Positions 15,355-22,878 of a DNA stretch of 27,130 nt are shown piece after piece. The DNA is from JABFRJ01 sp033812735 (GTDB lineage Bacteria; Pseudomonadota; Alphaproteobacteria; Rhizobiales; Hyphomicrobiaceae). The stretch spans positions 1 through 27,130 of the forward strand of contig JAPXTA010000066.1 in NCBI GenBank assembly GCA_033812735.1, in the 5' to 3' direction. The notes under the pieces were generated by a model, which saw only the letters and a list, made by a program, of their open reading frames with translations, did not search any database and was not told where the DNA came from. A program made the translations under genes and the position numbers. The number at the start of each line of letters is the position of its first letter. Within the stretch, counting starts at the first letter, position 1.

Positions 15355-15484
15355 CTTTTGAGCAGGACAACGCGACCTTCGCCGGTTTCGCTGCGGTGCA
15401 AGGTGTGATACGCGCGGCGCAACGAAGGCATTGTCCGGCAGGGGCGCCCGATTGAGGGTCCCCCGGGCATTGGAGACTTGACCC

Positions 15485-17095
15485 ATGTCCGCCACCAGCT
15501 TCCCCGCCGCTCCCGCCGATCCGAAAATCACGCGCGCGCTGCTTTCGGTTTCCGACAAGACTGGGGTCATCGAGTTCGCCAAGAAGCTCGCGGCGCACGG
15601 GGTGCATCTGCTCTCTACCGGCGGCACGGCGGCGGCGCTGAAGCAGGCAGGGCTCGCCGTCACTGACGTGTCCGAGCACACCGGTTTTCCCGAAATGATG
15701 GATGGCCGGTTGAAGACGCTGCACCCCAAGGTGCATGGCGGACTACTCGCGATGCGCGGTAGCGCCGAGCACATGGGACAGGCGCAAGCACATGGGATCG
15801 GGATGATCGATCTGCTGGTCGTCAATCTCTATCCATTTGAAGCCACTGTCGCGAAGGGCGCTCCATACGACGAATGCGTGGAGAACATCGATATCGGCGG
15901 TCCCGCGATGATCCGTGCTGCCGCGAAGAACCATGCATCCGTTACTGTAATCGTCGATCCGGAAGACTACGCCAACGTGCTCGACGAGATGGAGAAGGGC
16001 GGCAGCACGACGCTCGAGTTCCGCAAACAGATGGCGGCGAAGGCGTATGCGCGGACGGCTGCCTATGACGCGGCGATCTCCGAGTGGTTCGACAAGGTCC
16101 TCTCCGACAAAGCGCCGACGTGGCGGGCGTTCGGCGGTACGTTGGCGCAGGAGCTGCGCTATGGCGAGAACCCTCACCAGTGGGCGGCGTTCTACAAATC
16201 TGCCGACAAGCGCGCGGGGATCGCGACGGCTGTGCAGCATCAGGGCAAAGAACTCTCGTACAACAACCTGAACGACACCGATGCGGCGTTCGAGCTGGTC
16301 GGAGAGTTCGATCCGGCGAAGTCGGCGGCGGTGGCGATCATCAAGCATGCGAACCCGTGCGGCGTGGCGACTGGCGCGACGTTGAAGGACGCGTACCTGA
16401 ATGCGCTCCGGTGCGATCCGGTCAGTGCGTTCGGCGGCATCGTCGCCTTGAACCGGCCGATCGACGCGCAAGCTGCCGAAGAGATCACCAAGATCTTCAC
16501 CGAGGTCGTCATTGCTCCGGATGCGAGCGCGGAAGCGAAGGCGATCTTCGCAGCGAAGAAGAATTTGCGGCTGCTGACGACGGGCGGTCTGCCCGATCCG
16601 CGGTCGAAGGGCGTGACGGTGCGGTCGGTCGCGGGAGGCATGTTAGTGCAGTCGCGTGACAATGCCATCATCGATGATATCGCGCTGCGTGTCGTGACGA
16701 AGCGGCAACCGACGCCTGAAGAACTCGAAGACCTGCGCTTTGCGTTTCGCGTGGCGAAGCACGTGAAGTCGAATGCGATCGTCTATGTGAAAGCCGGCGC
16801 GACGGTCGGCATCGGCGCTGGGCAGATGAGCCGGGTCGATTCTTCGCGCATTGCCGCATGGAAGGCTGCTGAGGCGGCGAAAGCCGCGGGGCTATCCGAG
16901 ACGCTTGCGAAGGGCGCGGTGGTTGCGTCCGATGCGTTCTTTCCATTCGCGGATGGACTGCTCGCTGCGGCGGAGGCAGGTGCGACGGCGGTCATTCAGC
17001 CTGGCGGATCGATGCGCGACGATGAAGTGATCGCCGCGGCCGACGCCAAGGGGCTCGCCATGGTGTTCACGGGTGTCCGGCACTTCCGGCATTGA
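15485..17095 (+). CDS. purH: Bifunctional AICAR transformylase / IMP cyclohydrolase
   Basis: This 536-residue cytoplasmic enzyme carries out the last two steps of IMP synthesis. The N-terminal MGS-like cyclohydrolase domain (about residues 15-215) shows SVSDKTGVIEFAK, STGGTA, MDGRLKTLHPKVHGGLL and NIDIGGPAMIRAAAKN. The C-terminal transformylase domain shows LRYGENPHQ, SYNNLND, the catalytic Lys-His pair in KHANPCG (K287-H288), GAGQMSR and SDAFFPFADG. Length and ending (VFTGVRHFRH) match the family. ATG 15485 has GGAGA upstream. It appears monocistronic; a hypothetical gene converges from the other side. No other pur gene is in the window. Confidence 0.97.
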   Translation: MSATSFPAAPADPKITRALLSVSDKTGVIEFAKKLAAHGVHLLSTGGTAAALKQAGLAVTDVSEHTGFPEMMDGRLKTLHPKVHGGLLAMRGSAEHMGQAQAHGIGMIDLLVVNLYPFEATVAKGAPYDECVENIDIGGPAMIRAAAKNHASVTVIVDPEDYANVLDEMEKGGSTTLEFRKQMAAKAYARTAAYDAAISEWFDKVLSDKAPTWRAFGGTLAQELRYGENPHQWAAFYKSADKRAGIATAVQHQGKELSYNNLNDTDAAFELVGEFDPAKSAAVAIIKHANPCGVATGATLKDAYLNALRCDPVSAFGGIVALNRPIDAQAAEEITKIFTEVVIAPDASAEAKAIFAAKKNLRLLTTGGLPDPRSKGVTVRSVAGGMLVQSRDNAIIDDIALRVVTKRQPTPEELEDLRFAFRVAKHVKSNAIVYVKAGATVGIGAGQMSRVDSSRIAAWKAAEAAKAAGLSETLAKGAVVASDAFFPFADGLLAAAEAGATAVIQPGGSMRDDEVIAAADAKGLAMVFTGVRHFRH

Positions 17096-17113
17096 ACTCA
17101 AAAGTTCTGCATC

Positions 17114-17461
17114 TCACTCGCAGCCGAGGTTTTTTGTGGCTTGATCAGCCGGCAGTGCCTCAAGCTTCTCACGCAATGCCGTGAGGGCTGCCGATGCGGC
17201 CCTTAGCATCGCAGCATCAACCGGACGAGTCAGTGCAAGGATGTCCATAGAGTAACATCGTGTGTTCAAGTATTCGCTCATCGCGGTCTGGCAGCTAGCC
17301 TCTAAATCACTTGCTTCAGCGTCGCGATCCACGTGAGCGCATGCTTCAGCAATTGAGCGCATTGCGTTCTTAACATCGACGCTGCTAACGCCACTTTTTT
17401 GCGTCGATTTCTCGAGAACGTAAAATGCTCTGTCCAAGCATTCGGCTGCGTAACGACCCAT
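17114..17461 (-). CDS. Hypothetical protein
   Basis: I do not recognise this 115-residue protein. It is predicted mostly alpha-helical and soluble, with five cysteines at about 8, 41, 57, 69 and 114 and a penultimate-cysteine C-terminus (LGCE). A strong GGGAGGG ribosome-binding site precedes ATG 17461, which supports real translation. Base composition is lower in GC than neighbouring genes, hinting at horizontal origin or relaxed constraint. It converges on purH and is divergent from the lipoprotein gene. No function is assigned. Confidence 0.65.
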   Translation of the reverse strand: MGRYAAECLDRAFYVLEKSTQKSGVSSVDVKNAMRSIAEACAHVDRDAEASDLEASCQTAMSEYLNTRCYSMDILALTRPVDAAMLRAASAALTALREKLEALPADQATKNLGCE

Positions 17462-17639
17462 AACACCCTCCCGCGATTTAGCTCATTCTCATAGATTGAG
17501 TCGGCTAGCCTGAACCGTGGCTGCAACAACACAACCGTTAACCGCTTCGCAACGATCTTCTGTTTCACTTCGGGACAGTTGGCGCGGGTTTGTTTCCGCG
17601 CATGTTGCGTTCTGTTGCGTCAGTGAAAGGCGTTTCGTC

Positions 17640-18125
17640 ATGCGTATCCGCGCTCGCGGCCCGTTGCCGCTCATGAGCACCACTGTGGCCGCACGCGTCT
17701 GCGTGATCGGCCTTGGCGTCGTTGTCACGGGCTGTGCCGCCAACAAGCAACCGACCTATGTCGGTGGTCCCTATGCCGGTGCGCATCAGGTCGCGCCGTC
17801 GCGGGTGAACGAACTCCGCAAGGTTGAGATCGAGGACGACGGCAAGCCTGCTCAGGCGCCGCCGATCCGCAAGATGCGTCCCGAAGAAGACGATCCGACA
17901 CAGCCGTGGAGCCCGAACTACGGCAAGGGTGCTGCCGCGCCGGCCGTGCCCGCGCCCGCTGCTGAGCCAACGCCCACTCGCACGCCTTGGCCAAGGCCGG
18001 TCGAGGCGTCCGTGCGCACCACGGCCTCGTCACCGCAGGTGCTGGTTTCGCGACGGCTGTCCGAGACTGAGGCTGAAGACGTGATGCTGCGCGCCGTCAC
18101 CGCCCACGAGATGCGGAAGCAATAG
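17640..18125 (+). CDS. Putative lipoprotein, proline-rich
   Basis: This 161-residue protein has a lipoprotein signal peptide: basic MRIRARG, hydrophobic core VCVIGLGVVVTG, then a lipobox ending VTGC with the lipidated Cys near residue 28, followed by AANKQP. The mature part is polar and rich in Pro/Ala (APAVPAPAAEPTPTRTPWP), with no recognised domain, and ends in a charged helix (SETEAEDVMLRAVTAHEM). ATG 17640 is preferred because GAAAGG lies 7-12 nt upstream. It is probably an envelope lipoprotein facing the periplasm; its function is unknown. iorA follows 85 nt downstream on the same strand. Confidence 0.7.
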   Translation: MRIRARGPLPLMSTTVAARVCVIGLGVVVTGCAANKQPTYVGGPYAGAHQVAPSRVNELRKVEIEDDGKPAQAPPIRKMRPEEDDPTQPWSPNYGKGAAAPAVPAPAAEPTPTRTPWPRPVEASVRTTASSPQVLVSRRLSETEAEDVMLRAVTAHEMRKQ

Positions 18126-18210
18126 TCCGCTCACGCGCCCGTTCGCGTGTCCTTGTTTGCTGCGACGGACTTGTGCCACTCTTTGTCGGCTATCGTCGGA
18201 CGGAGCAGGC

Positions 18211-20358
18211 ATGGAACGGTCGTTTGCGCGCGAGATCGAGCAATTGAAGCTCGGTGACGGAGAGGTCTTTCGCGGCGAAGGCATTCTCGCCGTGACGAAG
18301 GCGCTGCTGCAATCGGGCGTCTCTTATGTCGGCGGTTATCAGGGCGCGCCGGTGTCGCATCTGCTCGACGTGATGGTGCAGGCGAAGGACTACATGCGCG
18401 ACCTTGGCGTGCATGTGGAGGCTTGCACCAACGAAGCCTCCGCTGCCGCCATGCTCGGCGCTTCGATCATGTATCCGGTGCGCGGCGCGGTGACGTGGAA
18501 GTCGATTGTCGGCACCAACGTTGCCTCCGATGCGCTGTCCAATCTGGCTTCGCCTGGCGTCAAAGGCGGCACGCTCGTCATCGTCGGCGAAGACTACGGC
18601 GAGGGCGCGAGCGTCATTCAAGAACGCACGCACGCCTATGCGATGAAATCGGCGCTGTGGCTGATGGATCCGCGCCCGGATTTGCCGACGATCGTGAAAT
18701 GCGTCGAGCATGCGTTTCCGCTATCCGAGGCGTCGAATACGCCGGTGTTGATGGAGCTGCGCATCCGCGCCTGCCATGTTCAGGGCGCGTTCACGGCGAA
18801 GAACAACATCGCGCCCGACATCTCGACTCGGCGGCCGATGGCTGAGCCGGCCGTGCACGACTACGAGACGCTGGCGCATCCGCCTGTTACCTATGGGCAC
18901 GAGCGCAAGAAGTACGAACAGCGCATGCCGGCGGCGCGCAAGTACATCGTCGAGAACGGGCTCAACGAGACGTTCGGCGGGAAGTACGGCGACGTCGGGA
19001 TCATCGTGCAAGGCGGCATCACGCCGAGCTTGACGCGGGCGTTGCAGCAGATCGGCTTGGCGGACGGCTTTGGCCGATCCGAATTGCCGATGCTCGTCCT
19101 CAATGTCGTCTATCCGCTGGTGCCCGAGCAGATCACCGGATTTGCTGCCGGCAAGAAGGCGATCCTCGTCGTCGAGGAAGGCCAGCCGGAATTCATCGAG
19201 CACGAGATCGGCTCGATCCTGCGGCGTGCCGATCTCAACGTGACGATCGCCGGCAAAAACGTGTTGCCGATGGCGGGCGAGTACACGTCGGAGGTGTTGC
19301 TTCAGGGGCTGGCGACGTTCCTCAAGGCGCACGTGCCGCAGCTCGGCAATCTCGGAGATGGCGGCTATGCGGCCGAAGTGGCAGAGCTGCGCAAGACGGC
19401 ACTCGCCGCGATGGGCGGGCCTGTTCCGCCGCGGCCGCCGACGTTCTGTACGGGTTGCCCCGAACGGCCTGTCTTTTCGGCTTTGAAGCTCGTCGAGCGC
19501 GATGTCGGCAAGGTGCACTATTCCGCGGATATCGGCTGTCATGCGTTCGCGACGTTCGCGCCGTTTCATTTCGGCAACTCGATCCTCGGCTACGGCATGA
19601 GCCTCGCGTCGAGCGCGGGCGTGCAAAGTTTTCAAGCCAAGCGGCCGCTTGCTGTCATGGGCGACGGCGGATTTTGGCACAACGGATTGCTGTCGGGTGT
19701 TTCGTCGCGGCTGCTGAATGGTGGCGACGGCGTGCTGATGATCATGAAGAACGGCTACACTTCGGCAACTGGCACGCAGGAAGTCGTGTCGTCGCCGGAG
19801 GAAGACGCGAAGCAGGCGGCGGGTGCGAAGAGTGCCACCGGTACCGAGATGACGATCGAGAGCACGCTCAAGGGGCTCGGCGTGCAGTGGCTACGCACTG
19901 TGCACACCTATCGGGTCGGTGAGGTGCGCAAGGTTTTGAAAGAGGCGTTCACGACGCCGTTCTCCGGTTTGAAGGTGATTGTCGCCGAGGGCGAATGCCA
20001 GCTCGAGCGGCAGCGGCGAATCCGTCCCTTGCGTGCGGCAATGTTAAAGCGTGGTGCGCGTGTCGTTCGCACCCGCTATGGCGTCGACGAAGAGACCTGC
20101 ACGGGCGATCATTCCTGTGTGCGGCTGTCGGGCTGTCCGACGCTGACGATCAAGCCGTCGAAAGATCCGCTGAAGACCGATCCTGTCGCGCATGTCACGA
20201 ACGGATGCGTGGGTTGCGGGCTTTGCGGCGAACTCGCGCACGAGGCGACGTTATGCCCGTCGTTCTATCAAGCCGAGATCATTTCCAATCCGAGCTGGTG
20301 GGATCGCCTGTTGGTGCGCATCCGGGCGCGGTTGGTGCCTGCGACGGTTGCGGCTTAA
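18211..20358 (+). CDS. iorA: Indolepyruvate ferredoxin oxidoreductase alpha subunit
   Basis: This 715-residue thiamine-diphosphate and Fe-S enzyme subunit decarboxylates aryl-pyruvates (from Trp, Phe, Tyr) to acyl-CoA using ferredoxin. The N-terminal pyrimidine-binding domain shows GGYQGAPVSH, EACTNEASAAAMLGAS and GEDYGEGASV. The C-terminal half shows FCTGCPERPVFSALK, SADIGCH and the TPP motif MGDGGFWHNG ending in KNGYTSATG. The tail holds an Fe-S region with Cys at about 630, 636 and 641 (CTGDHSC, SGCP) and 666, 669 and 672 (GCVGCGLCGE). ATG 18211 follows GGAG. The partner gene iorB, normally adjacent, is absent from the window; the next gene overlaps it convergently. Confidence 0.93.
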   Translation: MERSFAREIEQLKLGDGEVFRGEGILAVTKALLQSGVSYVGGYQGAPVSHLLDVMVQAKDYMRDLGVHVEACTNEASAAAMLGASIMYPVRGAVTWKSIVGTNVASDALSNLASPGVKGGTLVIVGEDYGEGASVIQERTHAYAMKSALWLMDPRPDLPTIVKCVEHAFPLSEASNTPVLMELRIRACHVQGAFTAKNNIAPDISTRRPMAEPAVHDYETLAHPPVTYGHERKKYEQRMPAARKYIVENGLNETFGGKYGDVGIIVQGGITPSLTRALQQIGLADGFGRSELPMLVLNVVYPLVPEQITGFAAGKKAILVVEEGQPEFIEHEIGSILRRADLNVTIAGKNVLPMAGEYTSEVLLQGLATFLKAHVPQLGNLGDGGYAAEVAELRKTALAAMGGPVPPRPPTFCTGCPERPVFSALKLVERDVGKVHYSADIGCHAFATFAPFHFGNSILGYGMSLASSAGVQSFQAKRPLAVMGDGGFWHNGLLSGVSSRLLNGGDGVLMIMKNGYTSATGTQEVVSSPEEDAKQAAGAKSATGTEMTIESTLKGLGVQWLRTVHTYRVGEVRKVLKEAFTTPFSGLKVIVAEGECQLERQRRIRPLRAAMLKRGARVVRTRYGVDEETCTGDHSCVRLSGCPTLTIKPSKDPLKTDPVAHVTNGCVGCGLCGELAHEATLCPSFYQAEIISNPSWWDRLLVRIRARLVPATVAA

Positions 20359-20609
20359 GGGCGGCGATTTCTCGCGAGAAAGTCTCGCCCCGCAGCCGTT
20401 ACTGTAACCTGCGGCGGTTCGCCCGGATTCGCTGTGCGCGCGAGAAATCCACGCTCGGTTGCATCTTCCCAAACAGTGAGGCGCGGACAAGACGTGCGCC
20501 AAGCGTCGAGCACTTCGGCTTGCGTGCGGGGTTCGCGTGCGCACCACTCGACGAGGTCGAGGATCAGTGGATCGAGAGAAGACGACGCCGTAGAGATCAC
20601 ATCCGGCAT
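20355..20609 (-). CDS. Hypothetical small protein, winged-helix-like
   Basis: This 84-residue protein reads SLDPLILDLVEWCARE, TQAEVLDAWRTSCPRLTVWEDATERGF and then VTVTAAGRDFLARNRRP. The helix-rich order ending in a short beta/turn segment resembles a small winged helix, but I cannot name a family. ATG 20609 is preferred over ATG 20621 because GGAGCAGG lies just before it. The stop overlaps the iorA stop by 4 bp in a tail-to-tail arrangement. A regulatory role is possible but unsupported. Confidence 0.65.
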   Translation of the reverse strand: MPDVISTASSSLDPLILDLVEWCAREPRTQAEVLDAWRTSCPRLTVWEDATERGFLARTANPGEPPQVTVTAAGRDFLARNRRP

Positions 20610-20701
20610 GGCCTGCTCCATACGAATAGAATTTCCGATGCGTGCAGCGCCTTGATAGCATGCTAATCGCTAGCGGGAATGATTTCCGAGGACATGATCG
20701 C

Positions 20702-21511
20702 ATGACGTTGAAGGTTGGTATTGCCGGGCTTGGGGCGATCGGGCTCAAGGTGGCGCGCGCATTGGATGAGGGGCGCCTGCCGGGTCTCTCGCTAGTGGCG
20801 GTTTCCGCGCGCGATGTGGAGAAAGCGAAGACAACGCTCGCTGGTTTCAAATCGCCGGTTCCCGTCGTTTCGCTCGAGGACCTGCCAGCCAAAGCCGATG
20901 TCGTCGTTGAGTGTATTCCTGCCGCGCACTTCAGAACTATCGCCGAGGCGACCGTTTCGGCCGGCAAGATATTCATGCCGTTATCGGTCGGGCAGATGCT
21001 GCCGCACATGCATCTTGTCGATCGGGCCAAGGAGACCGGCGCGCGGATCTTCGTGCCGACCGGGGCGCTGGTTGGCCTCGATGCCGTACGGGCTGCGGCC
21101 GAGGGGGTGGTGCATTCCGTGTCGATCATCACGCGGAAGCCGCCGGGCGGGCTCAAGGGCGCGCCACTGCTGGTCGAGAAGGGCTTGTCGATGGACGACG
21201 TGAAGGCGCCGCTGCAGGTGTTCGCGGGAAGCGCGCGCGAGGCGATCAAGGGCTTTCCGGCGAATGTGAACGTGGCCGTCGCGCTATCGCTCGCGGGGAT
21301 TGGGCCCGACCGCACGCGTGTCGAGATCTGGGCTGACCCGACCGTGACGCGGAACACGCACACCATCGAGGTGAAGTCGGAAGTTTCGGACTTCACTATT
21401 CAGATTGCGGGCGTGCCGACGGAGGAGAACCCTGCGACCGGCAAGCTGACGCCGCTCAGCGTGATCGCCGCCTTGCGGCGACTGACGGCGCCGTTGGTGG
21501 TGGGGACTTAG
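20702..21511 (+). CDS. nadX: Aspartate dehydrogenase
   Basis: This 269-residue NAD(P)-dependent L-aspartate dehydrogenase interconverts aspartate and iminoaspartate/oxaloacetate. Evidence: Rossmann motif GIAGLGAIG near the start, VVVECIPAAH, FVPTGALVGLDAVRAA, TRKPPGGL, the conserved FPANVNVAVALSLAGIG and WADPTVTRNTHTIEV near the C-terminus. ATG 20702 has GAGGA upstream. In some bacteria the enzyme feeds NAD synthesis, but nadA and nadC are not adjacent, so a catabolic role in aspartate use is equally likely. It stands alone on +, convergent with the DUF169 gene. Confidence 0.92.
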   Translation: MTLKVGIAGLGAIGLKVARALDEGRLPGLSLVAVSARDVEKAKTTLAGFKSPVPVVSLEDLPAKADVVVECIPAAHFRTIAEATVSAGKIFMPLSVGQMLPHMHLVDRAKETGARIFVPTGALVGLDAVRAAAEGVVHSVSIITRKPPGGLKGAPLLVEKGLSMDDVKAPLQVFAGSAREAIKGFPANVNVAVALSLAGIGPDRTRVEIWADPTVTRNTHTIEVKSEVSDFTIQIAGVPTEENPATGKLTPLSVIAALRRLTAPLVVGT

Positions 21512-21628
21512 TTTCGCTCACGGCCGCCGCTCGATGCCCTTAGCGCATCGGCGGCCTGCGCGGGCGCGCGGAACACCGCGGCGGCCCTTGGCCGCTGCCT
21601 CGCCGCGCTCGGATTCGCGCGACGCTTG

Positions 21629-22441
21629 CTACTTCTTCGCGCGGTCGGGATAGCTCTTGGCCATGCCGTCGCGGACGTCCATCTGGATGCCGTATTGCGG
21701 GAAGGGATAGCGCAGGCCGTTCTTGGCGAGGCTTTCCATGCCGGTAAGGGCCTTGGCGATGTAGGACGGCGGCAAGGCCATCAGCATTTCGTCGTCGAGC
21801 ACGCCACCATAGCGGCGCTCGGCGAAGCACGGGATCGAGAGCGACGGCGTTTTCGTCGTGAGCGCGCGGCCCCAACTGTCGGCGCATGCTGTTTCGCCGA
21901 CGACGTGCCAGTCGAAGCGCTTGTAGCCGACGTATTGCAGGCCGTTGATGAAGTACATCATGGCGCCGGGGGTCGCATAGAACAGTGCGATATCCGGATC
22001 TAAGAGTCGGCCGGACGCGAGCGGCGAGACCGCGAGAGCTTCGAACTTGCCGTCGGGAACGCAAGTGAGCGCGGCTTGGCGCGCGGCGGCATCTTCGAGG
22101 GTGCCGTGCCAGACGCCGAATGTCGCCTTGCCGGAGCGCCATTCGTCAGTTTTCGAGTTGGAGAGGCCGACGACGGCGCGGCACTGATTGCCGACGAGGT
22201 CGTCGCCCGTGATGCCGACCGTCCAACCGAGGCGGGCCGCCTGGGCGACAACCTGATCGAGGGTGTGGATGTTCTTCGGGCGGCGGACTTTCTCGATCGC
22301 TTCCATGTCGGCACGGCGTTCGAACATCTTCATGGCGAACGGCGGATTGCGCAGCTTCAAGACGCGCTCGAGGTCCTGCGAAAGTTTGCGCAGATCCAGC
22401 GGCGCGGTTTCGGATGGAAGCGCGGCGGCGGCAGTCGACAT
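21629..22441 (-). CDS. DUF169 domain-containing protein
   Basis: This 270-residue soluble protein matches the DUF169 family (PF02596): RNPPFAMKMFE, GDDLVGNQCRAVVGLS, the central PDIALFYATPGAMMYFINGLQYVGY and ADSWGRALTTKTPSLSIPCFAERRYGGV. No catalytic residues are established for the family, and function is unknown. ATG 22441 is preferred over the longer frame back to 22504, as the family domain starts soon after. The gene is divergent from the candidate small RNA and hydroxyacid dehydrogenase region; its upstream sequence has TTAACC/GGTTAA elements. Confidence 0.85.
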   Translation of the reverse strand: MSTAAAALPSETAPLDLRKLSQDLERVLKLRNPPFAMKMFERRADMEAIEKVRRPKNIHTLDQVVAQAARLGWTVGITGDDLVGNQCRAVVGLSNSKTDEWRSGKATFGVWHGTLEDAAARQAALTCVPDGKFEALAVSPLASGRLLDPDIALFYATPGAMMYFINGLQYVGYKRFDWHVVGETACADSWGRALTTKTPSLSIPCFAERRYGGVLDDEMLMALPPSYIAKALTGMESLAKNGLRYPFPQYGIQMDVRDGMAKSYPDRAKK

Positions 22442-22510
22442 AATGTTGGTCTCGCATTTGCGGGTTAAGTCCAGCACTTCATTGCGTCCGCTGCCGCTCG
22501 TCAAGCGCAG

Positions 22511-22532
22511 TTAACCCCGGCCAAGTGGTTAA
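22511..22532. promoter_or_regulatory. Palindromic TTAACC-N10-GGTTAA element
   Basis: A perfect 6-bp inverted repeat (TTAACC at 22511-22516, GGTTAA at 22527-22532) lies about 70 bp upstream of the DUF169 start, with a third GGTTAA at 22464-22469. TTAACC resembles CtrA half-sites, but the spacing does not fit the standard TTAA-N7-TTAA site. It could be an operator for an unknown regulator. Confidence 0.3.
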
Positions 22533-22673
22533 GCCCGGTCACAAGCGTGGCTGCCCCCACGCCAATTTTCCGTATTCACGGTCAAGGGTTACCGGAACAG
22601 GGTGTGCCGCGGGGATGGCCGGAAATCGCAGTGCATTATCAACGATTTCGAAAGCAGCTTTTTCGATTTGCGC

Positions 22674-22702
22674 TTGATATCAGTCGTTCGAATGTGTACA
22701 TT
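22674..22702 (+). promoter_or_regulatory. Candidate sigma-70-type promoter for a small RNA
   Basis: TTGATA at 22674-22679 (5 of 6 matches to the -35 consensus) and TACATT at 22697-22702 (4 of 6 to the -10) are separated by exactly 17 nt. Transcription would start near 22708-22710. Confidence 0.5.
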
Positions 22703-22707
22703 GAGGG

Positions 22708-22793
22708 GGTCCGAAACGTGATGCGTTCCCATCCCCCCGATGCGTATCACGATCAGCCCGCGGTCCTCCCCCGACCGCGGGCCTTTTCTTTTT
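22708..22793 (+). ncRNA. Candidate small RNA of about 85 nt
   Basis: A good promoter (22674-22702) and a strong intrinsic terminator (22756-22793) define a short unit with no plausible protein. Its first half can pair CGTGAT (about 22717) with ATCACG (about 22747), enclosing a segment with CCCATCCCCCC. The terminator hairpin loop is CTCCCCC. C-rich, anti-Shine-Dalgarno-like loops are known in alphaproteobacterial trans-acting small RNAs. It could instead be an attenuated leader of the hydroxyacid dehydrogenase gene that starts at 22879. No known RNA family is claimed. Confidence 0.5.
22756..22793 (+). terminator. Strong intrinsic terminator
   Basis: A perfect 10-bp stem GCCCGCGGTC / GACCGCGGGC with the 7-nt loop CTCCCCC is followed by CTTTTCTTTTT. 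No protein gene precedes it on the + strand, since the DUF169 gene runs the other way. It lies 86 nt before the hydroxyacid dehydrogenase start. Confidence 0.85.
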
Positions 22794-22843
22794 CAGGCCC
22801 TCTTCGGTCTGATCGCCTCCTGACAGCGGTTGCCGAGGTCGCT

Positions 22844-22863
22844 ATGACTTATACAAGAGTCAT
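22844..22863. promoter_or_regulatory. Operator-like palindrome before the hydroxyacid dehydrogenase operon
   Basis: ATGACT at 22844-22849 and AGTCAT at 22858-22863 form a perfect inverted repeat around TATACAAG, 15 nt before the start codon. The size and AT-rich centre suit a dimeric repressor site (for example GntR type), and it may overlap a -10 element. The regulator is unknown. Confidence 0.4.
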
Positions 22864-22878
22864 CGCAAGGGGCGTGCT

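Noticed and set aside
15361..15484. Possible ZTP (pfl) riboswitch before purH
   Set aside because: CCCCCGGGCA at 15460-15469 faintly recalls the 3' conserved part and purH is a typical target, but the conserved 5' half is not seen. A search with the Rfam ZTP model would settle it.
18721..19680. 319-residue open frame on the minus strand
   Set aside because: It is a shadow of iorA, with Arg/His-rich composition and no recognisable domain.
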